Below, piece by piece: positions 35,405 through 45,872 of a DNA stretch of 64,000 nt (positions are counted from its first letter, which is position 1; the number at the start of each line of letters is the position of its first letter). The position numbers and the translations under genes were made by a program. Source of the DNA: Entoloma clypeatum (lineage: Eukaryota > Basidiomycota > Agaricomycetes > Agaricales > Entolomataceae). The notes beneath the pieces are model-generated. The model saw only the letters and a list, made by a program, of their open reading frames with translations, searched no databases and was not told where the DNA came from. The DNA lies in contig OY751488.1 in assembly GCA_963565915.1 (NCBI GenBank), positions 4,836,001 through 4,900,000 on the forward strand. Direction: 5' to 3'.

Positions 35405-38400
35405 ATGTCTGAAGGCATGTCGCTGTCCTCGCGAGCCCTCAGGTCTGCAACATCGCGCCTCTCGTCCTTCAAGGGTTATCTGAGTCAACCCCGAGCTGGA
35501 CCTCCAACGCCGCGTCGCACGCCCCTACCACCTGAACAGCAGGACGGAAGAACAAGTTGGAGAGCATGGGCGGGGCAGAAGATAAAACTTCGGCGCTCGA
35601 ATAGTGAAGGGGGGGTTGTGGGGACGGAGACAGTGAGCTTGTTTCCGGGGTGGGCTGTGCGTCGGTACAGGAGAGGTGGGGATCCAGAAGGTGCGCTGTG
35701 TTTTTGGGATGATTTCATCTGAAAGCTGATGAAAACCATGCAGCGTTTGAAGTCGAAGTGTTCGTCTCCGGGTGTGCCGTGAGCCAACGGCCACCAGAGA
35801 TTCTGACTCGATCCCAGCGCGCGTTCATCCGGCTTGCCAAAAGTGAGTGAGCTGCAGACGTGCTGTGCTTTCACAAGTGCTCACGCAAGATCCCAGCCTA
35901 CGCCTCCCTCCCCAAGCTCACCGACGCAACCCTAACCCCATCCACCGAAGACCTCCTTAGCCAGAAGCAACTGCCACCGCCCCCCTACGAGATACCCGAC
36001 GACTACGACCTCGACCGCCAATTTCAGAACGCAAACAACGCAAACTCTGCCTCTCCGCCCTCTTCCCGGCCCTCCTCTCCGGAATCAGACGACTCCCCTC
36101 CCCCAACCGCCACAACGCCCACCACTCCCACCACTCCCAGCACCAGCACCACCACACCTGCACCGCGCTCACACTCCCACCCCCACCTCCACCAGCTCCA
36201 TGCCAATCTTGAACGGCGCCTCCAGCCCTTCTGGTCCTCCGCGCTCTCCGCCCGCACCGTCCGCATCACCCTCTCCACCAAGGACCCCGCCGCCGGCCCC
36301 ATCGCCACCAAGGATGTCCCCACCACCGCCGACGGCAGCTTCCACACCCGCTTCATGATCCCCTGGGAAGACCTCTGCACCCACGACGGCGCGCTGCACA
36401 TCGCGTTCGGCGACCACTGCGACGAGCATGACATTCTCGTCTCCGCCGAGGTCCTCCCGCTCCCTTTTCAAACCCAAACGCAGACACAGGCCGCCCGGGG
36501 TGACGAGCAGCAACTGCAGCAGACACAGATACAGATACAGATACAAGTCCAGCCCGTCTCGGTCCCGCAGACGGTGTCGATCCCGATCACGCACTCCCCG
36601 ATCAGAGTCATCTCGGATATAGACGACACGGTGAAGCTGTCGAACATCCTCGGCGGCGCACGTGCGATTTTTCGGAATGTGTTTGTCAAGGATTTGAGAG
36701 AGAATATCATTCCTGGCATGGGAGAGTTTTATATGAGGATGTGGGAGAAGGGGGTACGGTTTCATTATGTTGTGAGTACTTTTTTTTTTTTTTGAAGTCG
36801 TCTGCCTTTCTTCGCTGTTGGTTGTCCTGTATCTGATGACTTGCTTCTTAACAGTCGAATGGCCCGTTTGAAATTCTACCGATCGTGAATGAGTTTTTGA
36901 GGGTGTCCGGGTTGCCTTTGGGTATGTCTCCCTCTCTCTCTCTCTCTTTCGGCGTTGCGGGGGATGTTGATGGTTTTATTATTATTATTACGATGTCAGG
37001 CTCGATAAAGCTCAAGTCGTATGCGGGTCGGTCTATCTTCAATGGACTGCTGTCTGCCCCTGCGACGCGGAAACGCGCTGGGGTGCAGGAGATCATAGAT
37101 TCGTTCCCGGGCTCGAGGTTTTTCCTCATTGGGGATTCGGGAGAGCAGGATTTGGAACTGTATGCTGAGTATGTATTCCTTTCCTTTCTGCGTGTTGTCG
37201 TCCTTTCCCTCCTCCATCCCTCCCCTTCCTTCCCGCTGTCCATTCATTCATTCCCCCTCCTCCCTCTTTCCTTCCTTTCTTCGCCTTATTCTTTCCATCT
37301 TCTCTCTCTCCCCCCCTTTCTCATGTCCCACCCGCCATTCTTGTTTGTTGCCCCATTCCCTTCCCTGCTTCCCTCCTTTCATAATGTTCTTCAACCGGGG
37401 ACGAAACATATAACTTTTCGTTCCAGGTATCCTCACCTTCCTTTTTTCTCCCTCCCTTCCTCCCTCTCCCCCCCTCTCCCCCCTCTTTCATCCTCCCCCC
37501 ACCTTCATCTCTGCCCCTTCTTTCTTCCCCTACTACTTTCTTTCGCCTCTTCTTTTCTACCATCTTTCCTTCTCTCTTTCCATCTTTTATTTCTATCCTT
37601 TCCTTTTCAACTCTATCTTGCTAACCAACGCCTTGTCCCACACAGCCTTGCAGCAGAATACCCCTCGCGCATCCTCGCCGTATTCATCCGCGACGTCGAG
37701 CCGGACGTCGAGCCCATCGACGACCCGACCGGTGCGCGCTTTCTCGAGCTCGCGGCGGACCCGTTCTCGTCGCTCAACATGAACAACACCACTACCACCA
37801 ACGCCAGCAACACGAGTGTGAATGGGAACCAGAGCCTGTATGGATATGAGCAGCAGAAGCTGCAGCGGTCGCTGAGCAGTTTGGTGAATGATAAGGCGGC
37901 GGGGCTGGGGAGGAAATTGAGCATGCGGAAGGGTGGTGGTGGTGGTGGTAGCGGTGGTGGTGGGATTGTGGTCGGTGGTGGGAGTGATGATGATGACGAT
38001 GATGATGGGGATGGTGGGCTGCCGGAGTATGCGTATTTTATTACGCCGTGGTATCCGCCTGAGGAGGGGAAGGTTGTTGAGGAGCCGGAGGAGATGGGTG
38101 GGGGGACGGAGGGAGGGGATGAAGGGGAAGGAAGGGCGGGAGGAGAAGGAGGAGGAGGAGGGAAGGGGAAAGGAAAAGGGAGAGCTGGAGAAGGGGGAGA
38201 AGGTGCTGCTGATGCCCCGCGAAGGGGTGGGAGCGCTGGTCTGGGTCCGCCCCCTGCGCGGTCGTCTGGAGCAAGATTCAGCGGCGACGGAGGCTTGCAT
38301 TCCAATTCCGGGTCTTTCTTCACGCCCAGCGTCAACCTTCCCTCGCCTCCGCCCTCGTCCTTGGCGCCGACTTTGTCCTCCCCGCGTCCGTCGTTGAACA

Positions 38401-38795
38401 GGATTACATCCACCACCTCAAATACATCCGGCACGTCATCGACAACCTCGACAACATCGACAACATCGTCATCAATGACCACCACAACGAGCGCAACGTC
38501 AGCGTCAACTGCGACGGCGGCAACGATGACCCCGCTGGAGAAACGCCGGCTGGCGCTGCAGGCGAGGGTGCAGTACGCGCGGGCGAAGATTCCGAGGGAG
38601 GTGGTGTTGAGGGTGTTTAGGGAGCCGGGGGAGTGTGTTGTGGAGGTGGAAGCTGTGTTTGGGAGGGAGGAGGGGAGAGGCGGTGGGGGGCCGGTGGGGA
38701 TGGGGGGCAGTGGGATGGGGGCGGGGACGGGGGCGGGTGGCGGGTGGGGAGCACCGGTGGAGGCAAAGGGTGGGTTTGCGAGTATGATGGGATAG
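35405..38795 (+). CDS. APP1-type Mg2+-dependent phosphatidate phosphatase
   Basis: Six exons (35405-35690, 35744-35842, 35897-36771, 36855-36921, 37000-37168, 37646-38795) give 881 aa. The N-terminal part carries VSLFPGWAVRRY and FEVEVFVSG, the fold preceding the catalytic region in fungal App1 proteins. The catalytic APP1/DUF2183 region follows at about residues 325-500: PIRVISDIDDTVK (DxDxT), FHYVSNGPFEILP, KLKSYAGR, FFLIGDSGEQDLELYA and RILAVFIRDV. Yeast App1 converts phosphatidate to diacylglycerol at actin patches in endocytosis; that role is inferred. The last 300 residues are Gly/Asp/Glu- and Ser/Thr-rich and disordered. Intron 5 is 477 bp and almost pure pyrimidine. A 459-codon antisense frame (37613-38992) is a composition artefact. 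From 38796 to 39213 no gene was seen. Confidence 0.85.
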
Positions 38796-39213
38796 AGTGT
38801 GAGTGTCCCTGGGGGGGAAATGTGCCGAGGGGGGAAAGGTTTTCGCATGTTGTATTTGTCAAGCTTTCTTTGGATGGGCGCGGTATATATTTTTTTAGAT
38901 TTGAGTAAGTTATGGTATACAGATGCATGTATAAAGATGTAGTAAAAAAGTATGTAGAAAATGCCACTGCCATTCCTGAATTTGTGGGACATTGGTTTTC
39001 TTGGTCCTGCGACACTGAGGCTAGTGGAAAGGATGAATGTATAAATGTACTATACCAGCTGCATCGTGACCGATTCCTATCGATTCATATTGTTCCTCGC
39101 ATTGATTGGATGCTCATCCATTGACGAAACACGAGCCTCAGCCGCGTTCTACCCATGATTACCCGTCCCTTGCGGGTACCCACAATCGACATACCCACGG
39201 CCGCCGCCTGACA

Positions 39214-39599
39214 ACACAATTGAACAACCGGTAGGCACCTGTCGAGGTCGCCCCTACCCTTTCCGCTCTGCGGACCTGTAGCCCACCCACGTGACCCACC
39301 ACACATATGAAACACCTCACCTTTCTCAGGAGTTAACAGGGGAGCGTGGTCTAAAACAGTGGAGGATGCGCCGGCCTGTTCATTCTCCGCTGCCTAGTCA
39401 GTGGGGGGACATGGCATTCCGCGGCTCTTGTAGTTCTGACGCGTGGAGCATGCTGGAATAATCCGAGTGTTGACTTAACACACCGCCCACACCATGCTCG
39501 CCCGCTGATCTACCTGTCTGCATGTAATGTGTACCATAGGAACTCAGTTCCTCCAGCACAATAAATCTGATTAAGAAAAAAAAAAAAAACACAATTGAA
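39214..39599 (+). mobile_element. 364-bp retroposed sequence with poly(A) tail and 11-bp TSD
   Basis: ACACAATTGAA occurs at 39214-39224 and again at 39589-39599. Between them lies 364 bp ending in AATAAA-like sequence (39560-39566) and an A-run (39575-39588). This is the signature of target-primed reverse transcription of a polyadenylated RNA. The insert has no open frame of note and does not resemble the LINE 3' end at 5050-5340. It could be a processed RNA gene, a SINE without clear A/B boxes, or the 3' end of a different LINE. The following stretch to 40130 shows nothing recognisable. Confidence 0.75.
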
Positions 39600-40130
39600 A
39601 AGCATACAATTTTGCCAAGTCCAACTGTATGGGACTGTTCCGGGTTCAATCTCATCACATATGTATTTATGCAATTCACCTCTCCGATGTGCTTCCACTC
39701 CTCAGTTGGTCTGGGCAGAGGTGAAAGGTGTGTTCGCGATACCAACAGGTTTTGAACACCTTGGTTGGTAGTAAGTATCGTACATGCTGTAGAACCTCTC
39801 AAGCCAGCCCTGGCCATTCACCGATATCATTGACGATGAGGTAAATTGTGCCATGAGGCCAACCACATGATGCCTGCTGATGATGACAGATTTTCAATTT
39901 TCCTCTGATTTTCCCAGTTGACCCCCGGAATTTCCGCAATGGTCCTCCGGCGGATGCAGGAAGGCCAGAGACTAGAGAAAGGCAGCCTTAAGTCGCAACC
40001 TAGTCATCGACTTGATGCTATTGAACAAGGCTGAGGCTGTGCTGTGACCTGTCCAGATTGATACTTTCAAGTTGATTGGCGCACTCACTCTGATGTTCTT
40101 CAACTGAATCTGTGCCTTCAACTTTAACAC

Positions 40131-42274
40131 ATGAACTCCTTCAAAAAGCCACTCAAGAAGCTGTTTGGCAAGTCTCTTGGTTACAGACGCACGGATAACC
40201 CTTCATTGAAATCAAGCCCCCTTTCACCGCTGGCCTCCAATCCCGATATTCCTGAATTACTGGTGACAAAATTCAAACAATCCATGGGTTTTGAACACAC
40301 TCAAGCTTGTCGCGTAATATCATTGAAATGGAGGAATTTTCTCAGCTGACCAGCTCTCCTGCTGCATCAATCATCCAAATCACAGGCAGCTCCTTCACCA
40401 ACGTTGGTCGCGACTTGAACGTGACTTATCAGAATTATCATAGAGAGGTTGCCAGTTACAACGCCCAGAACATAATTTTCGACCGCTCAAAGACAGGTGA
40501 GCTGATCGCGTCATAGTTTTCAGATGTTATCGATCTTCAATGCTGGATAGGAATTCTCTCCGAGTCGCTTGCGCTCTCAGAATGGGTCTCACCAGCTGCC
40601 ACTTATGACTCTCATGAACGTAGTCCCGCCCCCCGATGTCATCCTGGAACTCGTACGGCCATTTTGGAGGAGATAGGGGACTGGGTCAACGCTGCAGAGG
40701 ATGCAAAGAAGGTCCTGTGGCTTCATGGGCCTGCAGGCATGGGGAAATCGGTTATCGCACAGACGGTCGCAGAGATGTGCACCAAAAACCACCAGCTCGC
40801 AGCAAGTTTCTTCTTCTGTCGGACAGCTCCAACCTGTAACACAATGAAACGGCTATTTCCAATGATTGCCGTGCAGATATCCATGTCTGAAAAGGGCAGA
40901 CGCCAGGCCTTCGAAGAGATACTCAATGGTGATCCATACATTGTTCAATGTGATGCAGGTGGTGTCGATCTTATTGTTCAGGTCTTCAAAGATCTATCGG
41001 TAACTTCTTCTGAGTCATCACCTTTTCTCGTCATCATCGACAGCTTGGACGAATGCCAGGGCAATGCTGATCAATCATGGATCCTCTCGCATGTCCTTGA
41101 TCTGGTTCACGATAATTCCCCATTGCACTTCTTCATCTTGAGCCGTCCCGAGCCTTGCATCTGCGAAACATTCAGCGAGCCAGCTTGGAAAGATCTGACG
41201 CAGGTGACGTCTATCTATGGTGACTACAGTGCTCACAAGGATGTCCGGACCTATCTCACCAGTGAATTCGACCGCATCCAATGTTCCAAGATGCACAAAA
41301 TCACCATGCAGTCTTTACGCAAGCCTTCAGCTTGGCCATCAGATGCCATACTCGCACAGCTCATATCTCAATCTGGAGGATATTTTATCTATGCCAACAC
41401 TGTCATCAAATTCATCGACGACAAATACTTTTTGTGCATTGACAGGCTTGATCAGGTTATGGGATCATCGGATGTGTTTGCTGATCCTGAATCAACACCC
41501 CTGGCGGAACGCGATAAAGTGTACCTTCAGGTTCTGTTGATGTGTCCCAAACCGCATCTTCCACTTCTCAAAACCATTCTGGGGTTTCTTACAACTCTGG
41601 CATGCGGCTTTAGATTGGCCACGTCCAACATAGAAAATCTCTTTCATCTTCGACAAGGACAGTGTTATAATCATATTTTCACTTTTCACTTTATCTTATC
41701 TTATCTACATCGTGTCGTACATGAGGACATCTTATCATTATCATGCAGCAGGATGCGAAGGATCCGGAGTCGCGCAGCACGACGCTGCCTCAACGCAGCC
41801 TCATGGTATTTACACATATAAGTAGGGTACTTTCACTTGTATTCAATAGCTTGTTCTCTTGAGATTTCCGCTGGGTCTCTTGGCAATACAGCACTTTCAT
41901 CATCTTTCCACGTTCCTCACTCTAAGTTCCTAAGTTTGGGCTCGTGACGTCGTTTGACCTAGCGTCGCCTCAACAGACAGGCTATATTACCATTGCGCGG
42001 CCTACATTCAATTATTAATTTGCGTCCTCGTGCTATTTCCTCCACCCATGGGTCTGCAAAACCATCTGAGGATTTTTACTTTTCCTCTGTCCATGCCTCA
42101 TTTCCTGACTTTCTCATGGACCCAAGCCGCGCAAAAGGTTATTATATCAACCACAAACAATGGCATCAGAACACTTTTTGTTTTGCCCTTGCCTCAAAGT
42201 GCGATTACTTGCAGTTGTCGGGAAATACCAGCAAGTACAGCAGGTCTGCTTTTGTACAAGTCAATTCACATTAA
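40131..42274 (+). pseudogene. NACHT-domain NTPase gene interrupted by a solo LTR
   Basis: Exons 40131-40262, 40346-40496 and 40581 onward are in phase. A short N terminus is followed by a linker typical of Agaricomycete NLR-like proteins (RCHPGTRTAILEEIGDW). The NACHT NTPase follows, with Walker A GPAGMGKS and Walker B FLVIIDSLDEC, then LHFFILSRPE and SGGYFIYANTVIKF. At 41662 the frame is cut by a 313-bp solo LTR flanked by GACAG. Past the second GACAG the same frame resumes (LRGLHSIINLRP, SVHASFPDFLMDPSRA) to a stop at 42274. Removing the LTR and one TSD would leave 552 codons. Such proteins are STAND ATPases implicated in fungal non-self recognition; this copy must be defective unless the LTR is spliced out. 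Confidence 0.85.
41663..41975. repeat. solo LTR inside the NACHT gene
   Basis: 313 bp beginning TGTTATAATC and ending CCTCAACA (TG...CA), flanked by GACAG at 41658-41662 and 41976-41980. No internal retrotransposon sequence is present, so it arose by recombination between two LTRs. It differs in sequence from the LTRs of elements A, B and C. Confidence 0.85.
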
Positions 42275-42486
42275 CAGACATATCAACACATTGCAGCGAT
42301 TGCGATGCAACTTTTATCATATCGAATGACTTTGTCGGAGGCTGTTTAGGACAATGTTCCAATCAAAATCCGCTCATCGATCTAATTTGAGAGAGCATCG
42401 GAATCGACCCTTGGGCCATCTGCCATACTCACAAGCTGGGCGACTTGAAATTTTGGGATGTGACAAACCTATTGCTCCTACACTGT

Positions 42487-42662
42487 CCAAGGTCCGGGCC
42501 AGGACCTGCTGACCCAGGTCCAGACCTGCTCCGACCCTCACAGGTCCGGTCCAGGTTTGCCTAAATGCTGGACCGGACCACCGCAGCAGGTGCAGGTCCA
42601 GGCAAGGAGTGGACCATGAACCGGGTCCGGACCTGTGAGGACCGCCCGTTGGGGGCTTGGCC
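42487..42662. repeat. GGTCC/GGACC-dense block
   Basis: GGTCC or GGACC occurs about once per 10 bp in both orientations (CAGGTCCGG, GGACCTGTGAGGACC and similar), giving many overlapping short inverted repeats. It resembles the ends of hAT-like MITEs found at 58035 and 62470, but clear TIRs and TSD could not be set. Confidence 0.5.
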
Positions 42663-42879
42663 CAGGAGCACTAGATGTTAGTCAAATACATGGTACATAT
42701 CAGAACCAGAAATTTTACCTGTTGCCAGCATGACAAACGCGACAACAACCAATGTTTGATTCATTGTGAGAACTGCAAGTAGTAGGCCTACCTATACCTA
42801 TCTAGACCTATTGAGAACAACTTACTGAAATAAGAGAACTTGACTGTGGTTTCGAAGCGTATATACTCGGCTGATTACT

Positions 42880-43060
42880 TGCAAAACATGTCACAAGTCG
42901 TCAGATATTCGGCAAGTTGTGCACAGGTTGTCGTAATTTGAGCAAGTTGTCTGCAAGTTGTGCACTGGCTGTCATAATTTGAGTAGGTTATTTGCAAGTT
43001 GTCAGATTGTGAGCAAGTTGCCCACAGGTTGTGCACAGGTTGTTGCTAATTGGCGCACTT
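42880..43060. repeat. dispersed GCAAGTTGT(C/G) short repeat
   Basis: GCAAGTTGTC, GCAAGTTGCC and CACAGGTTGT variants alternate at 15-40 bp intervals over about 180 bp. The flanks from 42275 to 43197 otherwise hold no supported gene. Confidence 0.5.
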
Positions 43061-43197
43061 GTTGCTGATTAATATATATCATACTCCATTTATCATTAGG
43101 AACTTGCATAATCATATACCATTGATGGACGATCACCAATACAAGTGGCGAAGGTGAAGAAGCTATCAAACATTTAACACACACCATTAATAAACTC

Positions 43198-45488
43198 TTA
43201 CTTTTTTCCTCCCAACTTCTTTTGCACAGTTTTCAGCACAGTCTTCGGCGTCTGCAACGCAGCGATTGACACCCGAGTAGACCGATGGAGCTGGCATTGC
43301 CCATGGGCAGTGAGCACGGGCTGACTGAGCGGACTGAGCCTGGCATTTGGAAACTTGGGGGGCTGGCTAAGCAGACTGAAATCTGTGTTTGGAGACTCAG
43401 GAGGAGGGCATGGACAGGCGCTGGTGGGGTGAGGAGAGAAGCCATCCCTGCAAGTCTGCCTGACCGTTCTTTCCATCTCGTGCTGCATTTGATTGTGCTG
43501 ATGCTACTTTTCTTCCTCCCATTGTTCCCGCTCTTGCAGCAATTGTTTCTGCTTGCGCCGATGCATCTCTGCTACCTCTGCCTGCTCCTGGTCTCTCTCG
43601 ACATTCCTCACCCAGCCACCATCATGATTGTGCCCACTCCCTTTCACTTTAACTCATCCCTTTTCCATCTCTGCCTCCCACTCTCTACCCTTATCGCACA
43701 TCCTATTGCCACTGTCCATCTCCGTCTCCCTCTCCAGCATCTGTGAGAACTTGTTGTGATTCAAATGGCAGTCGCATTGCTGTATGATGGGACTGAAGAG
43801 TGATCCCAGTTGGACCGCGCCTCCGTGGGACAACTGAGAGGGCAAGCGTGACCCATGGCTGCAAGAACAATCTGAAGGATACCCCATTTGAGCTGATCCA
43901 TGAATGGAGAACACGAGTTTGTACCTGAGGGCATAATTGAGGTATGTTCATTCTTCTTGGGTTGAATGAGATCATCAAAAAAGTCATTAAAAAAGTCTTC
44001 ACCATTGGTTGGGATGAGCATGGCATTGTTGCTGCCGATAGACATATTGTCATAACTAAAAACTTCACCATGGCCACTTTGGATAGTTAGATTGGCTTGA
44101 GCAGTTTTTGTGTCGAGATACAGTCCATTGTCCTTGACAGTTGCATCGGTGTGAGAAATCCGAGTTGAAGCTGCCTCTCTACATTTGCAAACATGTTTCC
44201 TGATTTTGGCACGAACTTGGGCTTTGAGTATTTCATGTGTCGACCCGGAACCCCCACAGACACCCTGGGATACTGGTTTCATTCCAAATATTTCACTAAA
44301 AGGGATGAACCACACTCGTTAGTATGGGAATGCTGATAACCACCAGACATACTTGTTCCACCATGTCAGTGTCTCCTTGACCCACTCATAGTCAACAGGG
44401 AGTCCGCTTAGTTGCTCAGGATCAGGGTCATCATCATCATCATCGTCATCCTTGTCATGGCCGCCTCCTTCATAGCTGATCCCAAAGGTTTGCATCAGTG
44501 CAACGTAAAAGTCCTTTGTGTTCCAGTTTCCGTCTTGCTTGCGCCAATCATCGCCAGCACATAGAGCCCAGCACATCTGGGGTTAGGGGTTAGTCTTGGC
44601 ATTGAAGGGATGAATTCCTTACCTGGGTTGCAGCATACACAATTGAACCCAGGGTTACCTTTTTCATTCCTTCTTTCTTTGCTTGGCCAGTCTTTGCTCC
44701 TTGTCCTTGTTTGTCCAAGCAAGCTGATTGTGGTCCTGTAAAGATGTGTTTCCAGAACTTTGATGAGGCTTCAGTCACAAGGGATTATCAGATTGGATTC
44801 ACATACCCGTATGAGAAGAGGGCTGCGTAGAAGATCTAGCAATCAATCCTCTCCATCGTAAACATCCAGATCGTAAAGACATGCCGGAAAGTCATAGCTG
44901 CCGACAATGATTTTGCCACTCAAGATACGGTGACAGAACCTATGAAAGAGAGTTAGACAGATATAAACATCAATATAATGTGCTTCTCGGGGTTCCGGTC
45001 AAATTCATCCAGGTGGTCAACTGGGCAAAGGAGATGCGCCAAAACATGGTGATGGAATTCCCGCACGCCGACCTTGTCATGAGATGTTCTTCCTCTAGAG
45101 CTACGAGTCTGAGGGCAGGCTCAAGCAGCTTGTTGCTATTGTCTGAGCGCGCATTCTGAGAACCCATTGTCAGCTGCCTAGAAAGATAAGTATATGCATG
45201 AAAAGATATATGTATACAGACAACTTGAAAGCCACAGGATAAACAGAGTTATGAGATAAGACAATTGAACTCATGCAACAAGCCAACTTCATGTCTTTAC
45301 CCTTCTCTTGGAGAGCTTTGAGATGTTTGTTGAAGTTGATGAACCTGTTTTGCATTGTCCGATAGATAGAAATTTCAGTTGCGTACTTCATGAAGAATCT
45401 ACAGGACAGATGCTGATTGTCTTTAGACTCCATTTAGAGAGGACTTACATGGCCTCTTCATCTTCAAAGAAGGTTTCTGCCTCGAGAT
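43198..45488 (-). pseudogene. DUF6698-type gene, 3' part, broken
   Basis: The minus strand reads, with introns, FFMKYATEISIYRTMQNRF, then KIIVGSYDFPACLYDLDVY. After that comes the DUF6698 core HIFTGPQSA, GSIVYAATQV, DWRKQDGNWNTKDFYVALMQ and WVKETLTWWNKYVW. An acidic linker precedes the core end, and a Gln/Glu/Arg-rich coiled region and Pro/Ser-rich tail run to the stop at 43198. A stop codon follows YDGED near 44868, and another breaks the coiled region near 43500. DUF6698 is an Agaricomycete-expanded family of unknown role. The gene's 5' part lies beyond element A at 57573-58034. Confidence 0.7.
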
Positions 45489-45797
45489 TGTTGAAGTTCC
45501 ACCTGGCCGTTAGCCACAGATGTACTGAGCAACCAGCTACAGTGGAAGTACTCTACATAACCGTTCTAGCCACTTACATGGTTTGGGAGGGGTGAGGCTG
45601 GTGAGAGCGGTTGAGGCTGGTAAGAGCGATGGAGCTGGTTAAGAGTCAAGAGACAACTTGTTGATATTGACAGTTTCCTGGTCTTATATACCGTACTACT
45701 GTTTGTACCAACCAAACAAGTATGTAATGAAGATATGTAAAGGTCACATGATGTAATCTAATCTAATCTAATCTATGTGATGGGAAAAGTTTCAACA
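45489..45797 (-). repeat. 3' LTR of Copia A
   Basis: 309 bp; on the element strand it begins TGTTGAAACTTTTCC and ends GAACTTCAACA. It contains a TCTAA short tandem repeat (ATCTAATCTAATCTA) shared with the other LTR. Confidence 0.92.
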
Positions 45798-45872
45798 CCC
45801 CCCCATATTTAGTACATACTTCTAAATACATCTTACTTTTTCCCACATATATATATAGGTACTCTGTTTCGC

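Noticed and set aside
37613..38992. 459-codon antisense ORF over the APP1 3' exon
   Set aside because: It mirrors a Gly/Asp/Glu- and Ser/Thr-rich low-complexity coding region; the sense strand has a spliced, conserved protein.
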